Below are positions 25,582 through 33,888 of a stretch of DNA of 39,078 nucleotides, piece after piece. Numbering within the stretch: position 1 is the stretch's first letter; every line of letters begins with the position of its first letter. The notes beneath the pieces are model-generated. The model was given only the letters and a program-made list of their open reading frames with translations. It was not told where the DNA came from and ran no database searches. Position numbers and translations under genes: made by a program. Source of the stretch: Mycobacterium sp. UM_WGJ (GTDB lineage Bacteria > Actinomycetota > Actinomycetes > Mycobacteriales > Mycobacteriaceae); NCBI RefSeq assembly GCF_000455125.1, contig NZ_AUWR01000024.1, positions 1 through 39,078 of the forward strand, in the 5' to 3' direction.

Positions 25582-27090
25582 AACCCTGCCGCAGATCCTG
25601 CGCACCCAAACGCGGACCCGCGGTGCCCACCCCCTGCTGATCTGCGACAGCGAGCGGATCAGCTACGCCGAAGCCGAGCGGCGCTCGGCGCAGCTGGCCC
25701 TTGAGTTGATCGAACTCGGGGCGGGTCGAGGCACTCATGTCGGATTGCTGTACCCCAACGGCGCTGCCTTCGTGGTGGGCATGCTCGCCGCGGCACGCAT
25801 CGGCGCGGTGGTGGTTCCGTTCACCACCTTCGCAACGGTTCCGGAGTTGCGTCATCAACTGGCACACAGCGACGTACGCATCCTTCTCACCGCCGACAAC
25901 TATCGATCACACGACTACCGGCAGCGGCTGACCGAAGCGCTGGCCGACGTCGACCTGCACAGCACCGCACCGCTGTTCAGCGTGCACGCACCTCAGCTGC
26001 GCCGGGTGGTGTTCGGCACCGCGACCCCGGGGCACAGCGGCGCCGGACTCGGCCAGCTCGCAGCCCTGGAGGACGAGGTCGACCCCGGCGATCCGCTGTG
26101 CATCGTCTACACCTCGGGCTCCACCGGCGCACCCAAGGGCGTGATACACACCCACGCAGGGCTGCTCGGCCAACAACGCGACCTGAATGCGCTGCGTGGA
26201 CTGACGGCGAGCGACATTCTGTTCAGCAACTCGCCCTTCTTCTGGATCGGCGGCCTGGCCTTCTCACTGCTGTCCAGCGTGCTGGCCGGATCGACACTGC
26301 TGTGCTCCAACGCCACCGACCCGGCGGACACACTGGATCTCCTGGAGGCCGAAAAGCCCACAATGGCCAATGGGTTCATCACCGGAATCGCGGCCCTGAG
26401 CCACCACCCCAGCCTTGGCCGCCGCGACCTGTCCACACTGCGCCGCGGCAACCTGTACCCGATCATGGCGCCGGACGCCCGCCCCGCCGACCCCGAGCTG
26501 CGACACAGCATGCTCGGGATGACTGAGACCGGCGGACCCGTGCTGCTCAGTGCCGATACCACCGATCAACCCGAACACCGCCGCGGCAGCTTTGGAAAGC
26601 CCGCGCCGGGGTTCGAGTGCCGTGTCGAGGACGGAGAACTGTGGGTCCGCGGCCGCTACCTGATGCAGCGCTACCACAAGCGCAGCCGCGAGGAATGCTT
26701 CGACGCCGACGGCTGGTTCCACACCGGAGATATGGTCCGCACCGACACCGATGGCTTCTACTACTTCCTGGGCAGGCGGGACAGGTTGATCAAGACCGCC
26801 GGGGTCAACGTCTCGCCCGCGGAAGTGGAACAGGCCATTGCCAGGGTCACCGGCGGATCGGTCGCATATGTGGTCGGCGTCCCCGATCCCGAACGCGGCA
26901 GGTGGTGGCCGCGGTGATCGTGCGCGGCACCGACGATGCCGACCTCGACGCGTTGCGCCGGCTTCTCTCTGAACAACTTTCGAGCTACAAGGTGCCGCGC
27001 AGAATGACCACCGTCGGCGCCGAACAGATCCCCCTGCTGTCCAGCGGAAAGGTCGATCTGCGCCGGTTGGCCGAGGTGTTCGATGCCTGA
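25571..27090 (+). pseudogene. AMP-forming acyl-CoA synthetase interrupted by a frameshift
   Basis: The reading frame from ATG 25571 encodes a FadD-type enzyme with phosphate loop YTSGSTGAPKG, MLGMTETGG and the hinge DTDGFYYFLGRRDRLIKTAG. It then ends early at 26917. The missing C-terminal lid (from VVAAVIVRG to the lysine segment LLSSGKVDLRRL) continues in another frame to the stop at 27090. The frames join near 26898-26900, where GGCAGGTGG would read through if it were GGCCAGGTGG, so one base appears to be missing. This is either a true frameshift mutation or a sequencing error. Without the lid the enzyme should be inactive. The gene overlaps its neighbours by 11 and 8 bases. Confidence 0.8.
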
Positions 27091-28636
27091 GTCCACGCCG
27101 CGGGCACTCACCGTCGACGCCGTGGTGCGGTCGCGGGCAGCCGCCAACCCGAGCACACCGATGGTGATCGATCCGATCGGCCGGCTCAGCTACGGCGACC
27201 TCGACACGTCGTCGCGGGAGCTGGCGGCGGTCCTCGTGCAGGCCGGGGTCGGCAAAGGTACTCGGGTGGGACTGATCATGCCCAACCGGGTCGACTGGGT
27301 TCGCATCGCGGTCGCGGTCACCCGGATCGGGGCGGTGCTGGTGCCGCTGAGCACACTGTTGACCCCACCGGAACTGCGGGCTCAGTTGCGGATCGCGGCC
27401 GTGCAGATCCTGATCAGCGTCGAAGAGTTCCGGGACCGCCGCTACCTGGACCATGTACCCGCGGAATCGCTCCCCACAGAGGATCTTCCTGCGCTGCAGC
27501 ATGTCTGGTCCACGCAGGCTCTGGCATCAGCCACCGCCGGGCCGGGACCCCGCAAGATCGTCGACGCCTTGGCTGCGACCGTGGTTCCCGCCGACCCGAT
27601 GACGATCATCTTCACCTCCGGCAGCAGCGGGCCGCCCAAGGGGGTGCTGCATTCGCACGGCAGCGCCTTGGGCGCAGTCGGATCCGGGCTGGCGGCCCGC
27701 TGCATCGGACCGGACACCCGCTTGTATCTGCCGATGCCGTTCTTCTGGGTCGGTGGCTTCGGCGGCGGGGTGCTCTCGGCACTTTTGGCCGGAGCGGCCC
27801 TGATCACCGAGGAGATCCCGAAACCCGAGACCACCTTGGGCCTGCTGGAATCCCAGCGGGTCACCCTGTTTCGGGGATGGCCGGACCAGGCCGCGGCACT
27901 GGCACAGCACGCCACTGATGCCGACCTGTCGGCCTTGCGGCCCGGCAGCCTGGAGGCATTGCTGCCGCCGGCATTGCGCGCCGAGCCCGGCGCGCGGGCC
28001 AATCTGTTCGGAATGACCGAGACGTTCGGCCCGTATTGCGGTTATCCCGCCGACACCGACCTGCCGCGTTCAGCGTGGGGCAGCTGCGGTAAACCCTTCG
28101 CGGGCATGGAGGTTCGGGTCGTCGACGCCGACACCGGCGTTCCGGTACCCGCCGATCGGGTCGGGATGATCCAGCTGCGCGGGCCGCACACGTTGCGGGG
28201 CATCTGGGGGCGCTCTCGAGAAGAGGTCTTTACCGTCGACGGCTTCTACCCGACTGGCGACCTGGGCCGCCTCGATCCCGACGGGTTCCTGTTCTACCAC
28301 GGCAGATCCGACGACATGTTCAAAGTCAGCGGCGCCACGGTCTATCCGAGCGAAGTCGAGAAGGCGCTGCGCAGCATCTCCGGCGTCGCGACCGCGGTCG
28401 TCACCAGCGTGCCCGACGGTGAACGGAACCGCGTGGGAGCGATGGTCGCCGGCGATGGGCTGACCGTCGAAGGACTGCGCGACCGGTGTCGTGATCTGGT
28501 GAGCTCGTTCAAGGTACCGACGGTGTGGCTGGTGGTGCCCGCAGCCGATGCCATCCCGCATGGGCCGACCGGCAAAGCAGACAAACGACGAGTGCGAGAC
28601 ATGCTGGCAAGCCCAGTCCACGCCGACCCGGCGTGA
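27083..28636 (+). CDS. AMP-forming acyl-CoA synthetase (third of three)
   Basis: This is a 517-residue FadD-type enzyme. The phosphate loop is FTSGSSGPPKG at residues 177-187. The adenine region is NLFGMTETFGPY, the hinge is DPDGFLFYHGRSDDMFKVSG, and the lid Lys is in PHGPTGKADKRR. It is most similar in layout to the frameshifted gene just upstream (both keep FFW-(I/V)-GG after the phosphate loop), so the two probably arose by duplication. It should activate a carboxylic acid to the CoA ester. It overlaps the preceding reading frame by 8 bases and is followed after 22 bases by the SDR gene. Confidence 0.9.
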   Translation: MPESTPRALTVDAVVRSRAAANPSTPMVIDPIGRLSYGDLDTSSRELAAVLVQAGVGKGTRVGLIMPNRVDWVRIAVAVTRIGAVLVPLSTLLTPPELRAQLRIAAVQILISVEEFRDRRYLDHVPAESLPTEDLPALQHVWSTQALASATAGPGPRKIVDALAATVVPADPMTIIFTSGSSGPPKGVLHSHGSALGAVGSGLAARCIGPDTRLYLPMPFFWVGGFGGGVLSALLAGAALITEEIPKPETTLGLLESQRVTLFRGWPDQAAALAQHATDADLSALRPGSLEALLPPALRAEPGARANLFGMTETFGPYCGYPADTDLPRSAWGSCGKPFAGMEVRVVDADTGVPVPADRVGMIQLRGPHTLRGIWGRSREEVFTVDGFYPTGDLGRLDPDGFLFYHGRSDDMFKVSGATVYPSEVEKALRSISGVATAVVTSVPDGERNRVGAMVAGDGLTVEGLRDRCRDLVSSFKVPTVWLVVPAADAIPHGPTGKADKRRVRDMLASPVHADPA

Positions 28637-28658
28637 ACCTACTACGGAGGGAACGGAT

Positions 28659-29480
28659 ATGACGGGCCGATTGGCCGACAAGGTGGCATTCGTCACCGGT
28701 GCGGCACGGGGACAGGGACGCGCCCATGCGGTACGGATGGCCGGCGAGGGTGCCGACATCATCGCGGTGGACGTGGCCGGGAAGCTGCCCGACTGCGTAC
28801 CCTACAACCCGGCAAGCCCGGAGGATCTGGCCGAAACCGTCCGACTGGTACAGGCCACCGGGCAGCGCATGGTGTCCTCGATAGTCGACACCCGTGACTA
28901 CGACGGCCTGCGTGAGGCAGTCGCTGATGGGGTGGCCCAACTCGGACGCCTCGACATCATCGTCGCCAACGCCGGCGTTGCTGCCCCACAGGCCTGGGAT
29001 GCGATCTCCCCGGAGAACTTTCGCGACGTCATGGACATCAATGTGACCGGCACCTGGAATACCGTGATGGCCGGTGCCCCGCACATCATCGCCGGGAAGC
29101 GCGGCGGCTCGATCATCTTGATCAGTTCGGCCGCCGGCATCAAGATGCAGCCGTTCATGGTGCACTACACGGCCAGCAAGCACGCCGTCACCGGAATGGC
29201 CCGAGCCTTTGCCGCCGAGTTGGGCAAGCACGCGATTCGCGTCAACAGCGTGCACCCCGGCCCGGTCAACACCGATATGGGCACCGGCGACATGGTCAGC
29301 GCGCTGGGTCAGGCGATGGAGACCAATCCTCAGCTGTCGCAGATGCTCACGCCCTTCCTGCCCACCTGGGTGGCCGAACCGGAAGACATCGCCGGCACCG
29401 TGTGCTGGCTGGCCAGTACCGACTCGCACCTGGTCACCGCCGCCGCGATTCCGGTGGACCAGGGCTGCACACAGTACTGA
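28659..29480 (+). CDS. Mycofactocin-coupled SDR
   Basis: This is a 273-residue SDR with the glycine motif GAARGQG, INVTGTWNT and the active site Ser in LISSAAG followed by YTASK. Between strands two and three it has an extra segment (PYNPASPEDLAETVRLVQAT). This is the hallmark of mycofactocin-coupled SDRs, whose tightly held NAD is re-oxidised by the redox peptide mycofactocin rather than exchanged. It probably oxidises an alcohol of the pathway substrate. ATG at 28659 is preceded by GGAGGG at 28647-28652. It is the last gene of the plus-strand operon. Bases 29481-29590 downstream show no clear terminator. Confidence 0.88.
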   Translation: MTGRLADKVAFVTGAARGQGRAHAVRMAGEGADIIAVDVAGKLPDCVPYNPASPEDLAETVRLVQATGQRMVSSIVDTRDYDGLREAVADGVAQLGRLDIIVANAGVAAPQAWDAISPENFRDVMDINVTGTWNTVMAGAPHIIAGKRGGSIILISSAAGIKMQPFMVHYTASKHAVTGMARAFAAELGKHAIRVNSVHPGPVNTDMGTGDMVSALGQAMETNPQLSQMLTPFLPTWVAEPEDIAGTVCWLASTDSHLVTAAAIPVDQGCTQY

Positions 29481-29590
29481 GCGAGACCATATTCTGGCGA
29501 TCAACACTGGATCCGATTTCACCCGGCTATGGTTGAGCGCCTGACACCGTCAGCAGCGCGGCGACGACGACAACAGAAATGAGGACGGCC

Positions 29591-29926
29591 ATGAGCCCAC
29601 TGCGGGATCGCGCCACCACGCCCCTAGTCGCGCTTGCTGTGACGTCCCTGGCGCTGATCGGACTCGCCTTACCGGCCGGCAGCCGAGCTGACCCGCTAGA
29701 CGGCTGCGGCTACGGCATGTACTTCAACACCGAGACAGATCAGTGCGAGCCCGGCGGCGTAAACCCACACCCGTTCATCGGACCTGTCGGACCGGCCGGC
29801 GTCGGTGTCGGGGGTCCCGTCGGGCCCGGCGGCGTTGTCGGCCCCGCCGGCGTCGGCCCGGCTGGCCCGGGACCGGTTGGGCCCGGCCCGGTCGGCCCCG
29901 GCCCGGCAGGACCCGGCCGGCGCTAG
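29591..29926 (+). CDS. Small secreted Gly/Pro-rich protein
   Basis: This is a 111-residue protein with a Sec-type signal peptide: basic start, a hydrophobic core (LVALAVTSLALIGLALPAG) and probable cleavage near SRADP. The mature part has a short two-cysteine motif (CGYGMYFNTETDQCEPGG) and then about 50 residues of almost only Gly, Pro, Val and Ala in a collagen-like pattern (GPVGPGPVGPGPAGPG). Small exported proteins with a Cys-YGMY-type motif occur in mycobacteria, with no known function. ATG 29591 follows GAGGA; ATG 29579 is in frame. It is convergent with the membrane operon, with 7 bases between the stops. Confidence 0.7.
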   Translation: MSPLRDRATTPLVALAVTSLALIGLALPAGSRADPLDGCGYGMYFNTETDQCEPGGVNPHPFIGPVGPAGVGVGGPVGPGGVVGPAGVGPAGPGPVGPGPVGPGPAGPGRR

Positions 29927-29933
29927 ATATGCG

Positions 29934-30317
29934 TCAGTGCGCCTGCGCAATCCGCTCATGGTGCAGGCGCACCAGCTCGCGGAAGCCGAGCCGGTGGTAC
30001 TTGGGCACGGGTTGAATGCCCCACTCGTCCTGCGCACTGGCCTTTCCGGCCGCTCCCTCCGGCGGGCCGAGTGGCGGGTAGGGATACTTGCACTCCAGCG
30101 TGTCGTCGGAGAACCGGGTCTTCAGCAGCTCGCTGCAGATCTGGGTCAGGCTCAACGTGGGGTAGCCGTAGTACACCGCCATGAAGGGCAAGGTGAACGC
30201 GCCCTCGATGACCAGCGCCACCAGACACACCAAGGTGGCGCGCTTGATCCACTTGTGCATCCGCGCGTAGTACGGGGTGGTGCCCGGCGGTAGCGCTTCG
30301 GGGGCAGAGGTTTCCAT
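29934..30317 (-). CDS. 127-residue single-pass membrane protein of the NorQD-like operon
   Basis: I do not recognise a family. The protein has a short N-terminal tail, one transmembrane helix at about residues 27-50 ([20 protein letters not shown]) and a 75-residue soluble part. Two cysteines, at 61 and 76, could form a disulfide if this part is outside the cytoplasm. There is no CxxCH haem motif, so it is not a NorC-type cytochrome despite the NorQ/NorD neighbours. The C-terminus is rich in His and Arg ([12 protein letters not shown]). It is the last gene of the operon, 15 bases after the second polytopic protein, and is probably a subunit of the same membrane complex. Confidence 0.75.
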   Translation of the reverse strand: METSAPEALPPGTTPYYARMHKWIKRATLVCLVALVIEGAFTLPFMAVYYGYPTLSLTQICSELLKTRFSDDTLECKYPYPPLGPPEGAAGKASAQDEWGIQPVPKYHRLGFRELVRLHHERIAQAH

Positions 30318-30332
30318 CGTGGGACTCCTTTG

Positions 30333-30575
30333 TCAGTCGGAAAAGATCTCCCGGTTCACGGTGTGCAGGTACGGGATCGCCAAAAACGGTGTGATGTAGA
30401 AGATGTCGTAGAGCCACCAGCCGATCACCGGGAACACCACTCCCGCGTAACGCACATCGGCATACATGGTCATGTTGAACACGTAGAGAATCCAGATGAG
30501 CACGCCCATCCAGCAGGTCACCACCATCCACTGATGGCCCCAGCGCTTCATCTGCAAAAACCCGATCGCGGCGGC
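30333..30575. repeat. Long direct repeat, copy 1 (3' ends of paralogues B and A)
   Basis: This tract and 33646-33888 are direct repeats with about 15 mismatches over some 245 bases by eye, mostly at third codon positions, and long identical runs. The proteins differ at one of the last 80 residues, compared with about 38 differences in the preceding 132. The abrupt change suggests recent gene conversion or recombination between the two genes. Confidence 0.85.
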
Positions 30576-31034
30576 GCAGCGCATCGCGAATACCGTCAGG
30601 ATCATGCCGAACACCATGGATTTCTCACCCGGGCCGGCGGAGCCGCCGATCCACAGCTCGTTGTAGTGCCAGAAGTAGCCGGCATCGAACATGCCGCCCC
30701 AACCGACCATCAGTACCCGGTTGATCAGGGTGTGGTTGGCGACGAGATCCAGCGCCCACCCGAGGCTGTTCAGCGCCCCGTCGATCAACACCAGGTATCC
30801 GATCAGGGTGACTATCATCGGCCGCACGGCCAGACCGGCGTGCAGTGCTTGTCGTTGCAGCAGGGCACCGCGCAAGAAGATCGGCAGCCCGATGATGCCC
30901 GGCACCCACATTCCCATCAGCGCCGCGCCTGCGATCATCCAGCGGTCCGCCCGCCGCTGGGCGGCACGAGATTGGGTCTCGTGCTCCTCGATCCCGGCGA
31001 AATCCGTCGTCGAACCGGGCGGCGTCGGGCTCAT
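30333..31034 (-). CDS. Polytopic membrane protein, paralogue B
   Basis: This is a 233-residue protein of unknown family with about six transmembrane helices (roughly residues 33-55, 70-98, 105-130, 138-160, 168-190 and 196-222). Polar residues lie within or next to helices: DAGYFWHYNELW (residues 117-128), WGHQW (165-169) and YLHTVNREIFSD at the C-terminus. All are identical in paralogue A at 33646. These His, Asp and Glu residues are candidate metal ligands; this is inference. The start ATG at 31034 overlaps the stop of the 42-residue peptide by four bases. Its last 80 codons are almost identical to those of paralogue A. Confidence 0.82.
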   Translation of the reverse strand: MSPTPPGSTTDFAGIEEHETQSRAAQRRADRWMIAGAALMGMWVPGIIGLPIFLRGALLQRQALHAGLAVRPMIVTLIGYLVLIDGALNSLGWALDLVANHTLINRVLMVGWGGMFDAGYFWHYNELWIGGSAGPGEKSMVFGMILTVFAMRCAAAIGFLQMKRWGHQWMVVTCWMGVLIWILYVFNMTMYADVRYAGVVFPVIGWWLYDIFYITPFLAIPYLHTVNREIFSD

Positions 31035-31159
31035 AACTGCCACCAGCCTCGGGCGAACGACATATACAGCTGGATGCCGAACATGATCGCCAAATAGCCG
31101 TAGATGAAGATCTGAAAGACGATCAGCGCTCGCTTGCGATTGCGTTCTTGCTGGTCCAC
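31031..31159 (-). CDS. 42-residue membrane peptide between NorQ-like and paralogue B
   Basis: This is a small protein with a charged N-terminus (DQQERNRKRA) and one transmembrane helix (LIVFQIFIYGYLAIMFGIQLY), ending FARGWWQL. GTG at 31159 is preceded by AAGGAAG. It starts 17 bases after the AAA+ gene stop, and its stop overlaps the start of paralogue B by four bases, so coupled synthesis with paralogue B is likely. By size and position it may be a small subunit or assembly factor of the membrane complex. I recognise no family. Confidence 0.75.
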   Translation of the reverse strand: MDQQERNRKRALIVFQIFIYGYLAIMFGIQLYMSFARGWWQL

Positions 31160-31175
31160 TTCGCGACTTCCTTTC

Positions 31176-31970
31176 TTAGGGGCGCTCGGTCTGAGTGGTG
31201 AGCACGCTGGCGGCCACTTCACGCAAGCCGTCGTGAATTCCGCCGTCGGTGGTCAGCGGGGCCAGGATGCACGCTTCGGCGGCCTCGGGCTCGCTCGCGC
31301 CGGCGGCCACCAGTTGCGCGGCGTTGACCAGGGTGCGGGTCGACGGCGGTTCGAAGTGCAGCGCCTGGTCTGCGGTGCGCAGGGCGGTGGCGCACTGCAC
31401 CAGGCGATCAGCGATCTGCGGTTCGATACCGGTTTCGGCGACGATCACCTGCGCTTCGAGATCGGGCGCCAGGTAGTGCATGGGTAGCGTGGCGAACCGT
31501 TGCCGGAAGGACGGCTTCAGCTCCTTGAGTGAGCTGCGGTAGGCCGGATTGTAGGAGCACACCAGCATGAAGGTGTCTGGGGCCGTGATGTTTTCCCCCG
31601 CACGGTCGAGGTACAGGGTGCGACGGTGATCGGTCAGCGAGTGCAGCACCGCCAGCGAGTCATGCCGCGCCTCCACAACTTCGTCGAGGTAGCAGATCGC
31701 CCCGGACCTTACCGCTTTGGTCAGCGGCCCGTCGGTCCACACCACGTCGCCGCCGGCCACCAGGAAGCGACCCACCAGGTCCGAACTGGTCAGGTCGTCA
31801 TGGCAACTGATGGTGATCACCGGCCGGCCCAGCAGCGAGCCCATATGCTCGACGAGCCGGGTCTTACCGCAGCCGGTCGGGCCGGTGAGCATCACCGGTA
31901 TGCGGCGCCGGTACGCCTTCTCGAACAACTGCACTTCGTTGCCGTTGGCGAAGTAGACATCGCTGCTCAT
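31176..31970 (-). CDS. NorQ/CbbQ-type MoxR AAA+ ATPase
   Basis: This is a 264-residue ATPase of the CbbQ/NirQ/NorQ/GvpN group. Walker A is GPTGCGKT at residues 30-37 and Walker B is CYLDE at 93-97. A sensor Asn sits in CSYNPAY (138-144), and an arginine-finger candidate in FRQRF (155-159). These ATPases work with a VWA protein to remodel a client: NO reductase (NorQD), Rubisco (CbbQO), or, in related pairs, CO dehydrogenase. The VWA partner lies 22 bases upstream. No known client gene is present, so the paralogous membrane proteins are the likely client. ATG at 31970 has GAGGAG upstream. Confidence 0.92.
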   Translation of the reverse strand: MSSDVYFANGNEVQLFEKAYRRRIPVMLTGPTGCGKTRLVEHMGSLLGRPVITISCHDDLTSSDLVGRFLVAGGDVVWTDGPLTKAVRSGAICYLDEVVEARHDSLAVLHSLTDHRRTLYLDRAGENITAPDTFMLVCSYNPAYRSSLKELKPSFRQRFATLPMHYLAPDLEAQVIVAETGIEPQIADRLVQCATALRTADQALHFEPPSTRTLVNAAQLVAAGASEPEAAEACILAPLTTDGGIHDGLREVAASVLTTQTERP

Positions 31971-31992
31971 CGGGCTCCTCGCACCTGGTCGG

Positions 31993-33429
31993 TCATGCTG
32001 CGGTCAGTTCGCGGTGTACGTGGGCCAGTACGCGCGGTAGCTCCGCGACCCGCCGAATCCGTTGGGAGCGGCGCGGTCCGAAAACCTCCGGGAGTGGATC
32101 GACCCGCACGGGCCCGACGCCGAGGTAGTACACGCATACACCGGCTTGGTCGGCTTCCTCGACGGCGTGTGCGACATCGGCCCAGGCATATCGGCCTTCG
32201 TAGCCCTCGTCGGACATCAGCCCGTCGCCGATCATGAGGAGTAGCCGCCGTTCGGACGGCTGCGCCAGCAGCCGGTTGGTCAGATGGCGCAGCGGGGCGC
32301 CCAGCCGGGTGTAGCCGCCGGTCAGCAGTCCCGAACCGCTCGGGGCCACGAACTTGCGGTCGTCGAAGTCCTTGAGGCAGTGCACTTCCACGTGGTGGCG
32401 GGTGTTACCGGTGAACGCGAAGATGCCGTGGCGCTGACGCGTGCTCGTCATCGCCGCCGAGAGCGCGTCCGCGCAGGCCAGCTCCAGTCCGAACAGTCGG
32501 CCACCGTGCACTCCCAGCGAGGAACTCGCATCGAGCAGCACCGCGGTGGTCACGTCCCGGCCTGCCGGCAGCAGCTCCCGGAAGATCCGCGGCTCGCCCG
32601 CCGCCCCGGCCAGCACGTCGAGGCGGTGGTTGACGTAGGCGTCGACGTCGAGATCGGATCCGTCGGCGAGCCGGTTGGTCATGGCACGGACGGTGTGTTG
32701 TTGAAACCACTTCCGCAGATCGACCGCCACCGGGGACGGCTCGCCTGACGATGAGCGCCGGTCGCGTTCCACCACCGCGACGTGGTCTGGCAACAGGGTG
32801 CCGGTGTGCATACTCCACTCCGGGTACGGGACGCCTGGTCGCCGGTCGCGACCGAGAAAGCGATCGTCGTCTTCGGGCCGGCTCGGCGGCGGCATGGTGG
32901 TGTTGCGAACTCCCCCGTCCCCACCCACCGGTACCGAATATGGGCGTGGGCGCCGCTTTTGGTTGCTGGACCAAGGCATGCGGCCGAGCCGGCGAACCGA
33001 GGAGGCCAACCGTCCCGGCTCGGTCCAGCCCACCGGCAGTGTCCCGGTGAGCGGATGCCCGGGCAATGGCTGCCGGGAGCGTGCCAAGGCGCTCGCCCGA
33101 TCGAACATCTCGACGGCCGGCGTCTCGGGATCGGCGGGATCGAGATCTGGCAGCACCCGCCGCAGCTCGGCCACCAGGCCGGGCCAGCGCCCGACGACCC
33201 AACCGAGGGCCACCTGCGCCTCGACGAACGTCAGGGCCGAAAGCTCCCGCGATGAGAGGTCGGCCAAACGGTACTGTGCGAGCCGCTCCTTGGAGGGTGC
33301 GCATTGCAGCGCCACTCCGCAGGTCAGCGTTCGTCTGGTCCAGCCCTGCCCTGAGGAATGAGGGGGATGGGGCACGTAGACGGTGGAAAGATTCGCACTC
33401 AGGCTGAAACTTCTTTCGGCGCCGGTCAT
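31993..33429 (-). CDS. NorD-type von Willebrand factor A protein
   Basis: This is a 478-residue protein with a C-terminal VWA domain. The MIDAS residues are DASSS (300-304), a Thr in GGYTRLG near 374 and an Asp in MIGDGLMSDEGYEG near 401. The N-terminal 280 residues are a NorD-like adaptor region with an Arg/Pro-rich linker (SSNQKRRPRPYSVPVGG). NorD/CbbO-type proteins bind the client and the AAA+ ring through their metal site. I chose the ATG at 33429. No good ribosome site precedes it, and TTG codons nearby or upstream are possible starts. The frame stays open to 33588 but there overlaps the 34-residue peptide gene. Confidence 0.88.
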   Translation of the reverse strand: MTGAERSFSLSANLSTVYVPHPPHSSGQGWTRRTLTCGVALQCAPSKERLAQYRLADLSSRELSALTFVEAQVALGWVVGRWPGLVAELRRVLPDLDPADPETPAVEMFDRASALARSRQPLPGHPLTGTLPVGWTEPGRLASSVRRLGRMPWSSNQKRRPRPYSVPVGGDGGVRNTTMPPPSRPEDDDRFLGRDRRPGVPYPEWSMHTGTLLPDHVAVVERDRRSSSGEPSPVAVDLRKWFQQHTVRAMTNRLADGSDLDVDAYVNHRLDVLAGAAGEPRIFRELLPAGRDVTTAVLLDASSSLGVHGGRLFGLELACADALSAAMTSTRQRHGIFAFTGNTRHHVEVHCLKDFDDRKFVAPSGSGLLTGGYTRLGAPLRHLTNRLLAQPSERRLLLMIGDGLMSDEGYEGRYAWADVAHAVEEADQAGVCVYYLGVGPVRVDPLPEVFGPRRSQRIRRVAELPRVLAHVHRELTAA

Positions 33430-33521
33430 CAACCGTGCGCCGTCGCGGCGTCGGTCGCTCAAGGCGACTGCCGTGAGCGCGCAGCTGGTCTCCAGCGCCA
33501 GGGGGTCCACGCCCGGCTCGG

Positions 33522-33626
33522 TCAGAAGGTTCCGATGCTGGAGAACATCCAGTACCAGAATGCGATGATCAAACACGTCCCGCCCCACGCGGCGACGTAG
33601 CGCAGAATCTCCCAGAGCCAGGCCAT
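33522..33626 (-). CDS. 34-residue membrane peptide after paralogue A
   Basis: This small frame begins MAWLWEILRYVAAWGG and continues through a hydrophobic segment to FSSIGTF. It is almost entirely one Trp-rich transmembrane helix. ATG at 33626 is preceded by AGGAAA, and it begins 19 bases after the stop of paralogue A. A 92-base space with no other obvious signal separates it from the VWA start. It parallels the 42-residue peptide that precedes paralogue B, although the two peptides are not clearly similar. It is probably a small subunit of the complex; no family recognised. Confidence 0.65.
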   Translation of the reverse strand: MAWLWEILRYVAAWGGTCLIIAFWYWMFSSIGTF

Positions 33627-33645
33627 CAGAATTTCCTATCGTTGA

Positions 33646-33888
33646 TCAGTCGGAGAAGATCTCCCGGTTGACGGTGTGCAGATACGGGATCGCCAAAAAC
33701 GGTGTGATGTAGAAGATGTCGTAGAGCCACCAGCCGATCACCGGGAACACCACACCGGCGTAGCGCACATCGGCGTACATGGTCATGTTGAACACGTAAC
33801 CGATCCAGATGAGCACGCCCATCCAGCAGGTCACCACCATCCACTGATGACCCCACCGCTTCATCTGCAGAAATCCGATCGCGGCGGC
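33646..33888. repeat. Long direct repeat, copy 2
   Basis: This is the partner of 30333-30575, in the same orientation about 3.3 kb away. Recombination between the copies would delete the 34-residue peptide, VWA, AAA+ and 42-residue peptide genes and fuse the two paralogues, so the pair is also a possible instability point. Confidence 0.85.

Noticed and set aside
29934-30317. Possible NorC-type cytochrome subunit
   Set aside because: Size and one membrane helix fit, and NorQ/NorD-like genes are adjacent, but there is no CxxCH haem motif.
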